Part shown: positions 22,501 to 29,596 of the stretch, piece by piece
Layout of the letters: the number at the start of each line of letters is the position of its first letter
How positions within the stretch are numbered: the stretch's first letter is position 1
IMG/VR virus record: IMGVR_UViG_3300050821_018141
Coordinates: 1 to 35,788 of that record
DNA: 35,788 bases
From: a virus
Reading direction: 5' to 3' (one strand)
Made by a program: the position numbers and the translations under genes
The notes under the pieces: model-generated
What the model was told of the DNA's origin: nothing
Database searches by the model: none
The model's input: only the letters and a program-made list of their open reading frames with translations

Positions 22501-22992
22501 CTGACAGTCGTCCAGGCACCGGGCATTGGGCGTGCTGCGGATGTGCTTGATCGCCTCCTCGTGCAGCCGGGCCGTGCGCGCCATCCCGCCCATCTGGCTC
22601 GCGTACCGGTCGATGATCTTCTGGTGCTGCTCGACGGTGAGCTTGCCCCAGAGGATGAGGCCCTCGCCGGGCACGTTCACCCTGTCGTTCAGCAGCTTCT
22701 GCCGGGCGGCCGTGGCGGCGTTGAGCAGGATCACCTCGCCGGGCGGGGCCGTAAGCGAATTGGCTTCCGTTACTCTCTTGGGACCTTCCGGCACGAGCGA
22801 GGTCACCCGGTGCTCCAGGGCCCGGACGTAGGAACGGTAGGTTCCGCCGACCTGGGCCCGGACCGCGTCGTAGAGCAGGTCTTCCGGGCTGCCGGACGCG
22901 AGCGCCTCTGCGAGCACCTGGCGGGCGACGGTGTCCAGATCCCGGTCACCGTCGTCATAGTGCTTCCTGATGAGGTCGCGCAGTCCGGTCAT
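22498..22992 (-). CDS. hypothetical protein containing one 34-bp repeat unit
   Basis: 164 residues from ATG 22990-22992 (GCAGGAG just before it; a TTG 33 bp upstream is an alternative). It is helical, with TGLRDLIRKHYDDGDRDLD, then VGGTYRSYVRALEHRV, and at the C-terminus KIIDRYASQMGGMARTARLH and a closing CLDDC. The middle (residues near 70-82, GPKRVTEANSLTAP) is encoded by a full repeat unit identical in layout to arrays A and B. The family is unknown to me. It lies directly upstream of array B and may work with the IS110-like protein. Confidence 0.65.
   Translation of the reverse strand: MTGLRDLIRKHYDDGDRDLDTVARQVLAEALASGSPEDLLYDAVRAQVGGTYRSYVRALEHRVTSLVPEGPKRVTEANSLTAPPGEVILLNAATAARQKLLNDRVNVPGEGLILWGKLTVEQHQKIIDRYASQMGGMARTARLHEEAIKHIRSTPNARCLDDCQ
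22746..22779. repeat. solitary 34-bp repeat unit inside a gene
   Basis: GGGCCG (22746), 8 bases, TTGGCT (22760), tcCG, 10 bases, then GGGACC as the start of a second unit. It matches the consensus of arrays A and B in spacing and orientation but lies within coding sequence. Confidence 0.8.
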
Positions 22993-23031
22993 GTCTCCTG
23001 CTACGCACGGGATTCCATCGAACAAGACAGA

Positions 23032-23059
23032 GCCCCCAGGGCGGTCCCTCCCCGGGGGC
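23032..23059 (-). terminator. hairpin terminator after the 116-aa gene
   Basis: GCCCCC (23032-23037) / GGGGGC (23054-23059) enclosing AGGG-cggt-CCCT, with a four-base bulge, followed on the minus strand by CTCTGTCTTGTT. It would separate the terminase unit from the repeat/IS110-like unit. Confidence 0.55.
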
Positions 23060-23069
23060 GGGGTTCAGC

Positions 23070-23420
23070 TTAATCGCTGACGGTCAGGGCGTCGGCTACC
23101 CGGCGCAGCATGTCCCGGATCGCCCAGTGAACGTCGTCGGCCGGGTCGTCCGCCCGGACAGCCTGCTGGCCGATCTCCGACGACAGCACCGCGATCAGCT
23201 TCGCCTGGAGGCCGAGTACGCCTTTCAGCCACCCGGCCACCGTCTCGGCCACCTGCTCATCGCTTGGGCTGTCCTGGTAGACCGAAGGCCAGTAGCCCAT
23301 AGGGATCGTAGCCAGCTCGGCCGGGCCGATCTTCAGGGTGAGCTGGCCATCAGGGTAATCCTCCGTGAAGGGCTCGTAGTCGAGGTCGGCAGTGAGGTTC
23401 AGAATCGTTGTCGTCTGCAT
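23070..23420 (-). CDS. hypothetical protein downstream of terminase
   Basis: 116 residues from ATG 23418-23420, eight bp after the terminase stop. The N-terminal half is beta-rich (TTTILNLTADLDYEPF, GQLTLKIGPAELATIP), and the C-terminal half is helical (AGWLKGVLGLQAKLIAVLSS). Not recognised; conserved small genes at this position are common in actinophages. Confidence 0.6.
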   Translation of the reverse strand: MQTTTILNLTADLDYEPFTEDYPDGQLTLKIGPAELATIPMGYWPSVYQDSPSDEQVAETVAGWLKGVLGLQAKLIAVLSSEIGQQAVRADDPADDVHWAIRDMLRRVADALTVSD

Positions 23421-23428
23421 GCCATCTA

Positions 23429-25441
23429 TTACTGCTGGCGGGGCACCGACGCCGCCCGGCACTCCACGCACCGCGCGATCCCGTCGCGGCCGCGGCATGG
23501 GCACTCGGCCGAGCCGGGGTCGTCGGTGCCGGGCAGCCACATGGGCATCCCGCGGCCGTCCACCGCGACCTGCTGGGGCAGCACCTGGTCCGGGCGGAAG
23601 GACTGGGGCGGGATGAAGCCGACCGGCAGGGTGAACAGCGGGCTGCCGGACCAGCTCTCCAGCGACCCGCCCGGGTAGGCCGTCAGGCCGTCCTCGTCCT
23701 CCTCGCCCAGCACCTCCAGCGCTCCGGAGATCGAGCAGGCCACAGCGTCGGCCTCGTCCTTGCTGCCGTCGCCCAGGTGGTCGATCTTGCCGTTCGGCAG
23801 CCGGGACAGGCCGAGCAGCTCGTTGACGGCCAGCTCGCGGGCGGGCATCGCCCACCGGCCCTCGTAGCAGACATCGCGCAGCGACGCCCAATGCTCCTCG
23901 GTGCGGTCGGTGGACCGGATCTTGAACTCGATCCCGTGGGCCTGCAGGATCTGGGCAGTGTCGGTGGACTGGTAGCCGTCCGCCGAGGCCTGGACGATGT
24001 TGAACCCGCGGGTGCGCAGGTCGAGCACGAGCTGGCGGAACCACCGGAGCTGGATCTCCAGGGGCGGGTCGCGGCCGGCGTCGGCCTCGTACGAGATCAC
24101 AAAGTCGGTCTTGACGTGCGGCCGGGTCTCGGTCATGTAGACGTTCTCGCCCATCGGGCCCTTGCCGATCGCCTTGCGCTCCTCCCACCGGACGATGTGG
24201 CTCATGGCCACCCCCGCCCGGCAGCCGTTGACCGCGAGGTCGGCATGCACGGCGTAGCGCGCGCCCTGGACCGGGCGCAGCAGATCCGGGCCGGCGAAGT
24301 CGTAGAACGGGCGCCACGCTCCCGCATCGCGCACGTAGTCCACGATGACGACCGGCTGGCGGGTCACCGGGAAGCAGGCGTCCCGGATGGCCAGCTCGTT
24401 GCCGAAGTAGGGGTTGACCGCGCGGCCGGGCTTGCACTCGTACTTGGCCAGGGCGAGCTGCAGGTCGTCGCGGTAGTCCTGGGCGAAGTCCTCTTTGGTG
24501 ACCCGCGGGTTGACCTCCCAGGTGCAGAGCGGGCCGGACACGTAGTGGCGGGACTTCTCGCCGTGGTCGGCATTGTCCTGGCGGCCGCGCTCGACAAGCT
24601 GCTGGATAGTCGAGCCCCGGTAGCGGGGGTAGGAGATCCGGACGTTCTTGTAGACCTGCGGGAACCGGGTCGAGGCCGAGGTGCGCAGCATGGCCAGGAT
24701 CGCCTCGGCGCTGGAGGCCGACTCGCGCGCCCGGGCGCCTCGTTCCTTCTCCAGCTCGGCCCGGCTCTTGAAGCCGTCCACCTCGTCGGCCACGCCGAAG
24801 ATCAGGTTCAGGCCCTCCTGGCTGTCGGCGTCGGAGTGGCCGGAGACCGCCTCCACGAACTTGTCGAACCGGATCACGTTGAGAAGGGCCTTGGTCTCCT
24901 GCCGCTGCCGCGACCCGGCCTCGACCGCCTCGGCCCGCCCCATGAACCAGTTGCCCGGCCGCTGGACGGCGCGGCGCATGGGGGCGAAGTAGGCGCGCTG
25001 GGCCTGCGCGGAGGAGGTAGCCACGTTGAGCAGGTTGATGGTGTCCTGCTCGGGCATGGAGAAATACTCCTGCGGGCTGCGCAGGCACAGCAGCAGGTAG
25101 GCCACCCTCAGGCTCATGATCCGGCTGGTGTGGTCCTTGCCCGAGCCCTTGCCCCACTCCAGGTCGAGGAAGTTGACCATCCGGCAGGGCTGGGCCCAGT
25201 AGGCGGAGATCAGCGGGTCATCGCAGCCCGCGAGCAGGACGTAGGTCTCGGTGAAGTAGACGCGCTCGGCGTGCCGGACCGCCTCGTACTGCTCCGCCGA
25301 CAGCGGCGGGTTGCCGAGATAGGCCTTGTCCTGGACGAACACGGTCAGCGGGACCGGCAGCTCGGTGTCGAAGTCGTCCAGGCTCGCGGCAGCCGCCTGG
25401 ACGCGCCGGGAGACGGCACCTTCCAGATCCCATTCCGCCAC
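23429..25441 (-). CDS. terminase large subunit
   Basis: 670 residues starting at GTG 25439-25441. The ATPase part has a Walker A-like GKGSGKD (97-103) and a Walker B candidate LIFGVADEVD (213-222). The C-terminal RNase H-like nuclease shows Asp401 in AVHADLAVNG, Asp487 in QASADGYQS, and a late acidic cluster near residue 600 (DEADAVACSISGA). The enzyme cuts concatemeric phage DNA and drives it into proheads through the portal. The last 30 residues hold a C-x-C...C-x2-C set (ECPCRGRDGIARCVEC), an unusual zinc-binding tail. No ribosome site is obvious. Confidence 0.9.
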   Translation of the reverse strand: MAEWDLEGAVSRRVQAAAASLDDFDTELPVPLTVFVQDKAYLGNPPLSAEQYEAVRHAERVYFTETYVLLAGCDDPLISAYWAQPCRMVNFLDLEWGKGSGKDHTSRIMSLRVAYLLLCLRSPQEYFSMPEQDTINLLNVATSSAQAQRAYFAPMRRAVQRPGNWFMGRAEAVEAGSRQRQETKALLNVIRFDKFVEAVSGHSDADSQEGLNLIFGVADEVDGFKSRAELEKERGARARESASSAEAILAMLRTSASTRFPQVYKNVRISYPRYRGSTIQQLVERGRQDNADHGEKSRHYVSGPLCTWEVNPRVTKEDFAQDYRDDLQLALAKYECKPGRAVNPYFGNELAIRDACFPVTRQPVVIVDYVRDAGAWRPFYDFAGPDLLRPVQGARYAVHADLAVNGCRAGVAMSHIVRWEERKAIGKGPMGENVYMTETRPHVKTDFVISYEADAGRDPPLEIQLRWFRQLVLDLRTRGFNIVQASADGYQSTDTAQILQAHGIEFKIRSTDRTEEHWASLRDVCYEGRWAMPARELAVNELLGLSRLPNGKIDHLGDGSKDEADAVACSISGALEVLGEEDEDGLTAYPGGSLESWSGSPLFTLPVGFIPPQSFRPDQVLPQQVAVDGRGMPMWLPGTDDPGSAECPCRGRDGIARCVECRAASVPRQQ

Positions 25442-25615
25442 ACTGAAATGATCGGGCGGTCCCTGGGTACGTGGAGTGCCGACGCCTGGCGCCTAGCCTC
25501 GGCATCCCCTATCCCAAGCCTTCGTGGGCCTACATTCTGCTGTTCACGTGGGAAGCATTCGGCACTCAGCTAGGCAGACAGAAGGGGAATTACCCCCAGG
25601 GACCGCTGCCAGATA
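25442..25615. other. 174-bp noncoding region before terminase with inverted repeats
   Basis: No gene-like frame. An 11-bp inverted repeat CGGTCCCTGGG (25457-25467) / CCCAGGGACCG (25595-25605) encloses the region, and a second hairpin lies near 25475-25502 (TGCCGA...TCGGCA). It may be a structured RNA, a packaging-site element, or the terminase leader. No clear promoter boxes were found. Confidence 0.4.
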
Positions 25616-25690
25616 CTACGCACACGAGTGACCCTCGTCCACGAAAAAGATCTGCCCGCAGGCGGTGCAGACATCGGTAAGAGGACCCAT
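25616..25690 (-). CDS. 24-residue zinc-ribbon-like microprotein
   Basis: ATG at 25688-25690 follows a perfect AGGAGG separated by one base from a GC, giving a strong start. The product contains C-x2-C-G and H-x-C (VCTACGQIFFVDEGHSCA), the minimal set of a zinc knuckle. Similar tiny C-x2-C-G...H-x-C proteins are frequent in actinophages. It lies between the His-rich gene and the terminase leader. Function unknown. Confidence 0.6.
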   Translation of the reverse strand: MGPLTDVCTACGQIFFVDEGHSCA

Positions 25691-25712
25691 GCCTCCTGGT
25701 ACAGACTCGTGT

Positions 25713-26540
25713 CTACCAGCCGGCGTCCTCGTGCTGCGGCTCGCCGCCGACCGGGCCGTGGTTGGCCTCGCCCGCATGCACGTGCGAATGCGAGTGCGCC
25801 CCGAAGAACGGCTTATGGACGTAGGCGCTCGACTCCGCCATCTGCTTACCCGCGCGCCCGGCGGCCATCCGCACCTCGCGAGGCCCGTGCCGGTTGTCGT
25901 TCAGATGCACGTGCGGATGCGAGTGCAGGCCGTGGAAAGGCTTGTGCTGCAGCGCGGTGACCTCCACGGCCACCGGCCCGGCCGCCAGCTCCAGCAGGGC
26001 CGCGGTCGCCGCCACCTTGCCGGTGCTGTCCGACACGCTGATCCCGGCCTTGCTGGCCGCAGACTTGATCCGCCCCCAGATCGCCTTGACCTGGTCCGAG
26101 GAGTAAGGCTCGCGGTTCGAGGGCTTGGAGAAGTAGGCCAGGGCCGCCCGGATGTGGTCCTTATCGAGCGGGTACCGCTTCTTGCCATCCTTCTGGTAGC
26201 CGGGATCGGCGTACGGGACATCGCCGTAGGGCTTGGCGCTGTCACCCGCGAGGGCCAGCGCCGTGGTGTCCAGGGCAGTCGCCTCAACCCAGGATTCATC
26301 CAGGCTCAATCCCAGGCCTTCCAGCGAGCCGGCGCTCGCGTAGACCAGGGCGGCGGCCTGGAGCACCTCCGGCGGGCAGGAGGCCAGCTCGGCGCCGCTC
26401 AGCAGCAGGCAGGCCTCTTCCAGGCCCGCAGCGGCCGCGACGACCAGGAGCCTGCCCGGATCGGCGTCCTCGTGTTCCTGCACGGGCTGGACCAGAGACT
26501 GGCCGGCCATGGCCAGGACCTTATCGAGCGCGGTGGTCAT
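25713..26540 (-). CDS. DUF6582-like protein with duplicated histidine-rich motif
   Basis: 275 residues. The central section GYQKDGKKRYPLDKDHIRAA, then SYF-type helix AYFSKPSNREPYSSDQVKAIW and RIKSAASKAGI matches a small phage domain (DUF6582-like) usually attached to proteases or tail/head proteins. The C-terminus has two copies of H-K-P-F-x-G-x-H-S-H-x-H-V-H (about residues 201 and 243), a likely metal-binding repeat. The ribosome site GGGAGAG lies partly inside a hairpin (26548-26570), so translation may be controlled. Confidence 0.6.
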   Translation of the reverse strand: MTTALDKVLAMAGQSLVQPVQEHEDADPGRLLVVAAAAGLEEACLLLSGAELASCPPEVLQAAALVYASAGSLEGLGLSLDESWVEATALDTTALALAGDSAKPYGDVPYADPGYQKDGKKRYPLDKDHIRAALAYFSKPSNREPYSSDQVKAIWGRIKSAASKAGISVSDSTGKVAATAALLELAAGPVAVEVTALQHKPFHGLHSHPHVHLNDNRHGPREVRMAAGRAGKQMAESSAYVHKPFFGAHSHSHVHAGEANHGPVGGEPQHEDAGW

Positions 26541-26547
26541 GATCTCT

Positions 26548-26570
26548 CCCAGGGACGGCGGCTCCCTGGG
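26548..26570 (-). promoter_or_regulatory. hairpin overlapping the ribosome site of the His-rich gene
   Basis: Perfect 8-bp stem CCCAGGGA (26548-26555) / TCCCTGGG (26563-26570) with a 7-base loop. On the transcript the 3' arm TCCCTGGG runs into the GGGAGAG ribosome site, 10 bases before the ATG. It may reduce initiation or act as a protein-binding site; a terminator with no T-run is the alternative. Confidence 0.5.
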
Positions 26571-26579
26571 TCCATCGGC

Positions 26580-27032
26580 CTAGTCCGGGTTCACCACTCC
26601 GGTGAACGCGGTGCGCCGGTCCAGCTCGGTGCCGACTTCGCGGACCAGATAGGGATCATTGCCCGGCCCGTGGCTGGGCGCATAGGGCCGCTCACCGCCG
26701 ATGACAAAGTCCTCCATGCGCTCGTGAGTGTCCACGTCACCCAGCCGGTCGAACAGCCACCGCCGCCAGGACCGCTCGTCGTAAGTGGCAGGCGGCACCG
26801 CGAAGTAGTGGTTCACGGTCATGATGTGCCCGTGGTCGTAGGTGTCCGGCCCGTGCCGCTGCACCACGAGCGTCAGGCCGCGGGACTCTCCCGTGTGGCG
26901 GCCGGGCTTATCGCGCTGCAGGTCGTCGTCCAGCCACACCTCCCAGCCGAGGTGGCGCCGGTAGTCCAGCCGCCCGACCAGATCGGACAGAACCTGCGGG
27001 TACGGCGCGGTCTGGTTCATCATCTCAGGCAT
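26580..27032 (-). CDS. hypothetical phage protein, 150 aa
   Basis: 150 residues, alpha/beta. Motifs that may be conserved are DYRRHLGWEVWLDDDLQRD, VVQRHGPDTYDHGHIMTVNH and FAVPPATYDERSWRRWLFDRLGD. A protein of this general look is frequent in actinophages near terminase genes, without known function. It overlaps the 2H-phosphoesterase gene by 8 bp and its start is the upstream ATG. Confidence 0.6.
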   Translation of the reverse strand: MPEMMNQTAPYPQVLSDLVGRLDYRRHLGWEVWLDDDLQRDKPGRHTGESRGLTLVVQRHGPDTYDHGHIMTVNHYFAVPPATYDERSWRRWLFDRLGDVDTHERMEDFVIGGERPYAPSHGPGNDPYLVREVGTELDRRTAFTGVVNPD

Positions 27033-28527
27033 AGCTGCTCCTGCTCAGCGGGGCCTCTCCCGCCCGGCGGTCCCGGTAGTGCGAGCCCGCCCCGTGCGGC
27101 TCGTGCGTGCCCGACAGGGCGTAGGCGCGGATCTGGTCCCCGCGGGCGCAGTAGAGCTGCCGGAAGCACAACCGCGCGCTGGTCACCGGCTCCGGGCCGG
27201 GCTCGCCGTCGCGCAGGTAGGCCATGGTGATGTGCGGGACGAACGGCATCGAGTCACCCGCCGCCAGGTCGGCCAGCAGCGCGCGCAGCATGTGGATGCC
27301 ATCTCCGTAGACCGGGCAGTAGGCCACGGCCATGCCGTCCGAGTTGCCGCTGGCCTCGAACCGGCCGAGGCCGCCGATGGTGGCGTGGACGGGCGGCAGG
27401 GACTTCGCGGCCGCCCGCGCCCGCTCGCAGGCATCGTCGTACCGGGCCGGGCTGATCTTGCCCAGATACACCACGGTCAGGTGGCCGGGCTTATCGAGGC
27501 CAGTGTCAGGGAACAGGTCCGGCGGAGCCTGCAGGTAGATCATGGCGGACGACGCGCTGATCTCCGGGGCGGCCAGCTCGACCATGCTGAACCGGGCCTC
27601 AGCCATGTGGTTGTACATCCCGTGGAAGATGTGGCGCCGGATCCGGTCGATGTGCTGGGCGCACTGGCTGGCCAGCGCGCGGAAGGAATCGCGCGTGCGA
27701 ATGCCCTCCGCCATCTCGGCGCGGGCCGAGGCTTGCTCAGCCGGGGCCAGCCGGGCGGAGAAGACGTTGGCCACCGGCAGCAGTGAGGCGTTGTACTCCC
27801 GGTGGGCCGAGACGATCCCGGTCTGGGCCGACCGCAGGCAGTGCAGCGCGTCGGCGGGCTGGTTCGCTGCCATCTTCATGGCGGCCGCCCGCGCGTGCTT
27901 GGCCGCGCCGCGGACCAGATCGCTGTCGGGCACCCCGGCCTTGCTGATGGCAGAGCTGAGGCTGTTCAGCTCGGCCGGGGTGGGCAGGGTGACGCCGGGC
28001 GGCAGCGGCGGCCCGGCCGCGACCGTCTGGCTGGGGGCCTGCCGCAGGCGGCCGGCGAGCGGCCGCGCGCCGGGGGCGGAGGCGATCGTCGCGGCCAGCC
28101 CGAGCACCCGGCCGAGCAGGTCCGGCGGCGGGGTGGCCGCGAGGTCGTGGTGCTTCTTGCTGCCTGCTCCCTTGCCGTGCTCTTTGGCCGCGTGCAGGGC
28201 GTGGGCCTTGCCGCGGGTCTCCTCCCATTTGGCCACGTTGGCCGCAGCGGCCGCCCGGACATCCGGGTGCGTCTTGTGCCCGTGTCCATCGTGGCCCTCA
28301 GCCCAGTGCTGGACGATTCCGACCGCCATATGCACCGCATCAGACTCCCCGTGACCCTGCCGCATGAGCGCGTGTGCCACGTGCTGGATGTAGGGCGGGA
28401 GCTGCAGTTCCTTGTGCCGCCACAGGCCGGGGCCACCGGGGCGCCCGATCGGCTTGGGCACCGTCGAGGCCTCGGGGGTCTGCGGCGTCAGGGCCAGCAG
28501 GCGGTTCAGGTGCGGGGTACCGGCCAT
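27025..28527 (-). CDS. phage protein with C-terminal 2H phosphoesterase (LigT-like) domain
   Basis: 500 residues from ATG 28525-28527 (GGAGGG before it), sharing one base with the upstream TGA. The N-terminal ~110 residues contain LPPYIQHVAHALMRQGHGES and a His-rich stretch (HWAEGHDGHGHKTH), a module common in phage head-associated polyproteins. A helical middle follows. The last 170 residues form a 2H phosphoesterase with both catalytic H-x-T motifs, HLTVVYLG (~349) and HITMAYL (~432). Family members hydrolyse or form 2',5' or cyclic phosphates; phage Acb1 anti-CBASS proteins and eukaryotic/viral 2-5A phosphodiesterases share the fold. Substrate here is unknown. Confidence 0.7.
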   Translation of the reverse strand: MAGTPHLNRLLALTPQTPEASTVPKPIGRPGGPGLWRHKELQLPPYIQHVAHALMRQGHGESDAVHMAVGIVQHWAEGHDGHGHKTHPDVRAAAAANVAKWEETRGKAHALHAAKEHGKGAGSKKHHDLAATPPPDLLGRVLGLAATIASAPGARPLAGRLRQAPSQTVAAGPPLPPGVTLPTPAELNSLSSAISKAGVPDSDLVRGAAKHARAAAMKMAANQPADALHCLRSAQTGIVSAHREYNASLLPVANVFSARLAPAEQASARAEMAEGIRTRDSFRALASQCAQHIDRIRRHIFHGMYNHMAEARFSMVELAAPEISASSAMIYLQAPPDLFPDTGLDKPGHLTVVYLGKISPARYDDACERARAAAKSLPPVHATIGGLGRFEASGNSDGMAVAYCPVYGDGIHMLRALLADLAAGDSMPFVPHITMAYLRDGEPGPEPVTSARLCFRQLYCARGDQIRAYALSGTHEPHGAGSHYRDRRAGEAPLSRSSYA

Positions 28528-29084
28528 CACCGCCCTCCAGACGAGCCTGAGCTGCTCCCAGAGCTTCCGGACGACCCGCTGCTGCCCGAGGACCCCGAGC
28601 TGCCGGACGAGCCTCCTGAAGCGCCTCCGGCCCCGCCAGCGCCCCCAGGGCGGCCCTTGTGCCCGGCGAGGTGACGGTGGACGACGCGGTCCAGCCTCCG
28701 GCGGGTCTGCCGGTCCGCAGTGCGCCGGATCTCCTGATGCACCATGCCGCCCCCCGCCAGGTGGCCGAAGGCCTCGTGGCCGTGGTCGCTGTCGGAGTGG
28801 GAGTGGCCGAGGCTGGTGTCGCGGGCAACGTGGTCGGCGCCATGCCAGGCGGCCAGGGACTGCGGGTGGGAGAAGTCCTTGCCGAACGAGCCCGAGGACA
28901 TGCCGTGCGAGGTGGTCAGGTGCGACTTCATCGCATCCGGGCCCATCCGGGTGTAGCCGCTGACGTGCTCGACGCCCTTCGCCCCGGGGCGGCTGTAATC
29001 GGGCACCCGGACCATGGCCAGCGCGACAGCCCCCGGTCGCTGCCGCGCGGCTGCGGCCAGCACCCTGTCCAGGTAGCCGCCCAC
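28527..29084 (-). CDS. His-rich protein with Ser/Gly tract
   Basis: 185 residues. The central part has SHGMSSGSFGKDFSHPQ, then TSLGHSHSDSDHGHEAFGH, a cluster of His and Asp able to bind metals. The last ~40 residues are almost only Gly and Ser in a G-S-S-G repeat (28531-28645), a flexible linker or tail. The gene is followed without a gap by the 2H-phosphoesterase gene. Not recognised; it may be a virion or head-associated protein. Confidence 0.55.
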   Translation of the reverse strand: MGGYLDRVLAAAARQRPGAVALAMVRVPDYSRPGAKGVEHVSGYTRMGPDAMKSHLTTSHGMSSGSFGKDFSHPQSLAAWHGADHVARDTSLGHSHSDSDHGHEAFGHLAGGGMVHQEIRRTADRQTRRRLDRVVHRHLAGHKGRPGGAGGAGGASGGSSGSSGSSGSSGSSGSSGSSSGSSGGR

Positions 29085-29089
29085 GGCAG

Positions 29090-29581
29090 TTACTTCGTCA
29101 GGCCCGCCCGCTGGAAGGAGTCCACGAACCGCCGCACGAGGTCGTTGCGGACCTCGGAGTTGTCCACGGTGGAGACGATCTCGGTGACCAGCGCCTTGAC
29201 CACGGCCATGATCGCGTCCTGGTCCCTGGGCTTCCAGGCCTTGAGCACGAGGTCGAACTCGCGGGTAATCGCCGCCCAGTACGTGGACCAGTCCTTGAGC
29301 TGGTCCGCGAACTCGAACCCGGTGTCTGCGTGTGCCTCGCGGTACTTCAGCACGATGTAGTTGAACGTGATCCGCTCGATCCGGAGCTGCTGCAGGGTGC
29401 TGAGCGGGACGTGCTCGATCTCGCGCCGCAGCCGGGCGACGATGATCTCGTACTGGTCACGCAGCACCGGGTCGTCCACCCAGGACGGCAGCCCGAACAG
29501 GGGATCGAGAGAGTCCACGCTGCCGGTGCGCCGCAGCAGCTCGGCGTTCAGGTCCCCGGTGGGCACGCCGGACAGGTCCAT
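29090..29581 (-). CDS. helical protein, possible small terminase subunit
   Basis: 163 residues, almost wholly helical (VLRDQYEIIVARLRREIEHV, LRIERITFNYIVLKYREAHAD, then a C-terminal MAVVKALVTEIVSTVDNSEV). Small terminase subunits or their equivalents are usually encoded a few genes before the large subunit and are similar in size and helicity, but I see no helix-turn-helix signature, so the call is tentative. Confidence 0.45.
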   Translation of the reverse strand: MDLSGVPTGDLNAELLRRTGSVDSLDPLFGLPSWVDDPVLRDQYEIIVARLRREIEHVPLSTLQQLRIERITFNYIVLKYREAHADTGFEFADQLKDWSTYWAAITREFDLVLKAWKPRDQDAIMAVVKALVTEIVSTVDNSEVRNDLVRRFVDSFQRAGLTK

Positions 29582-29596
29582 GCCCGCGCCATCGGC

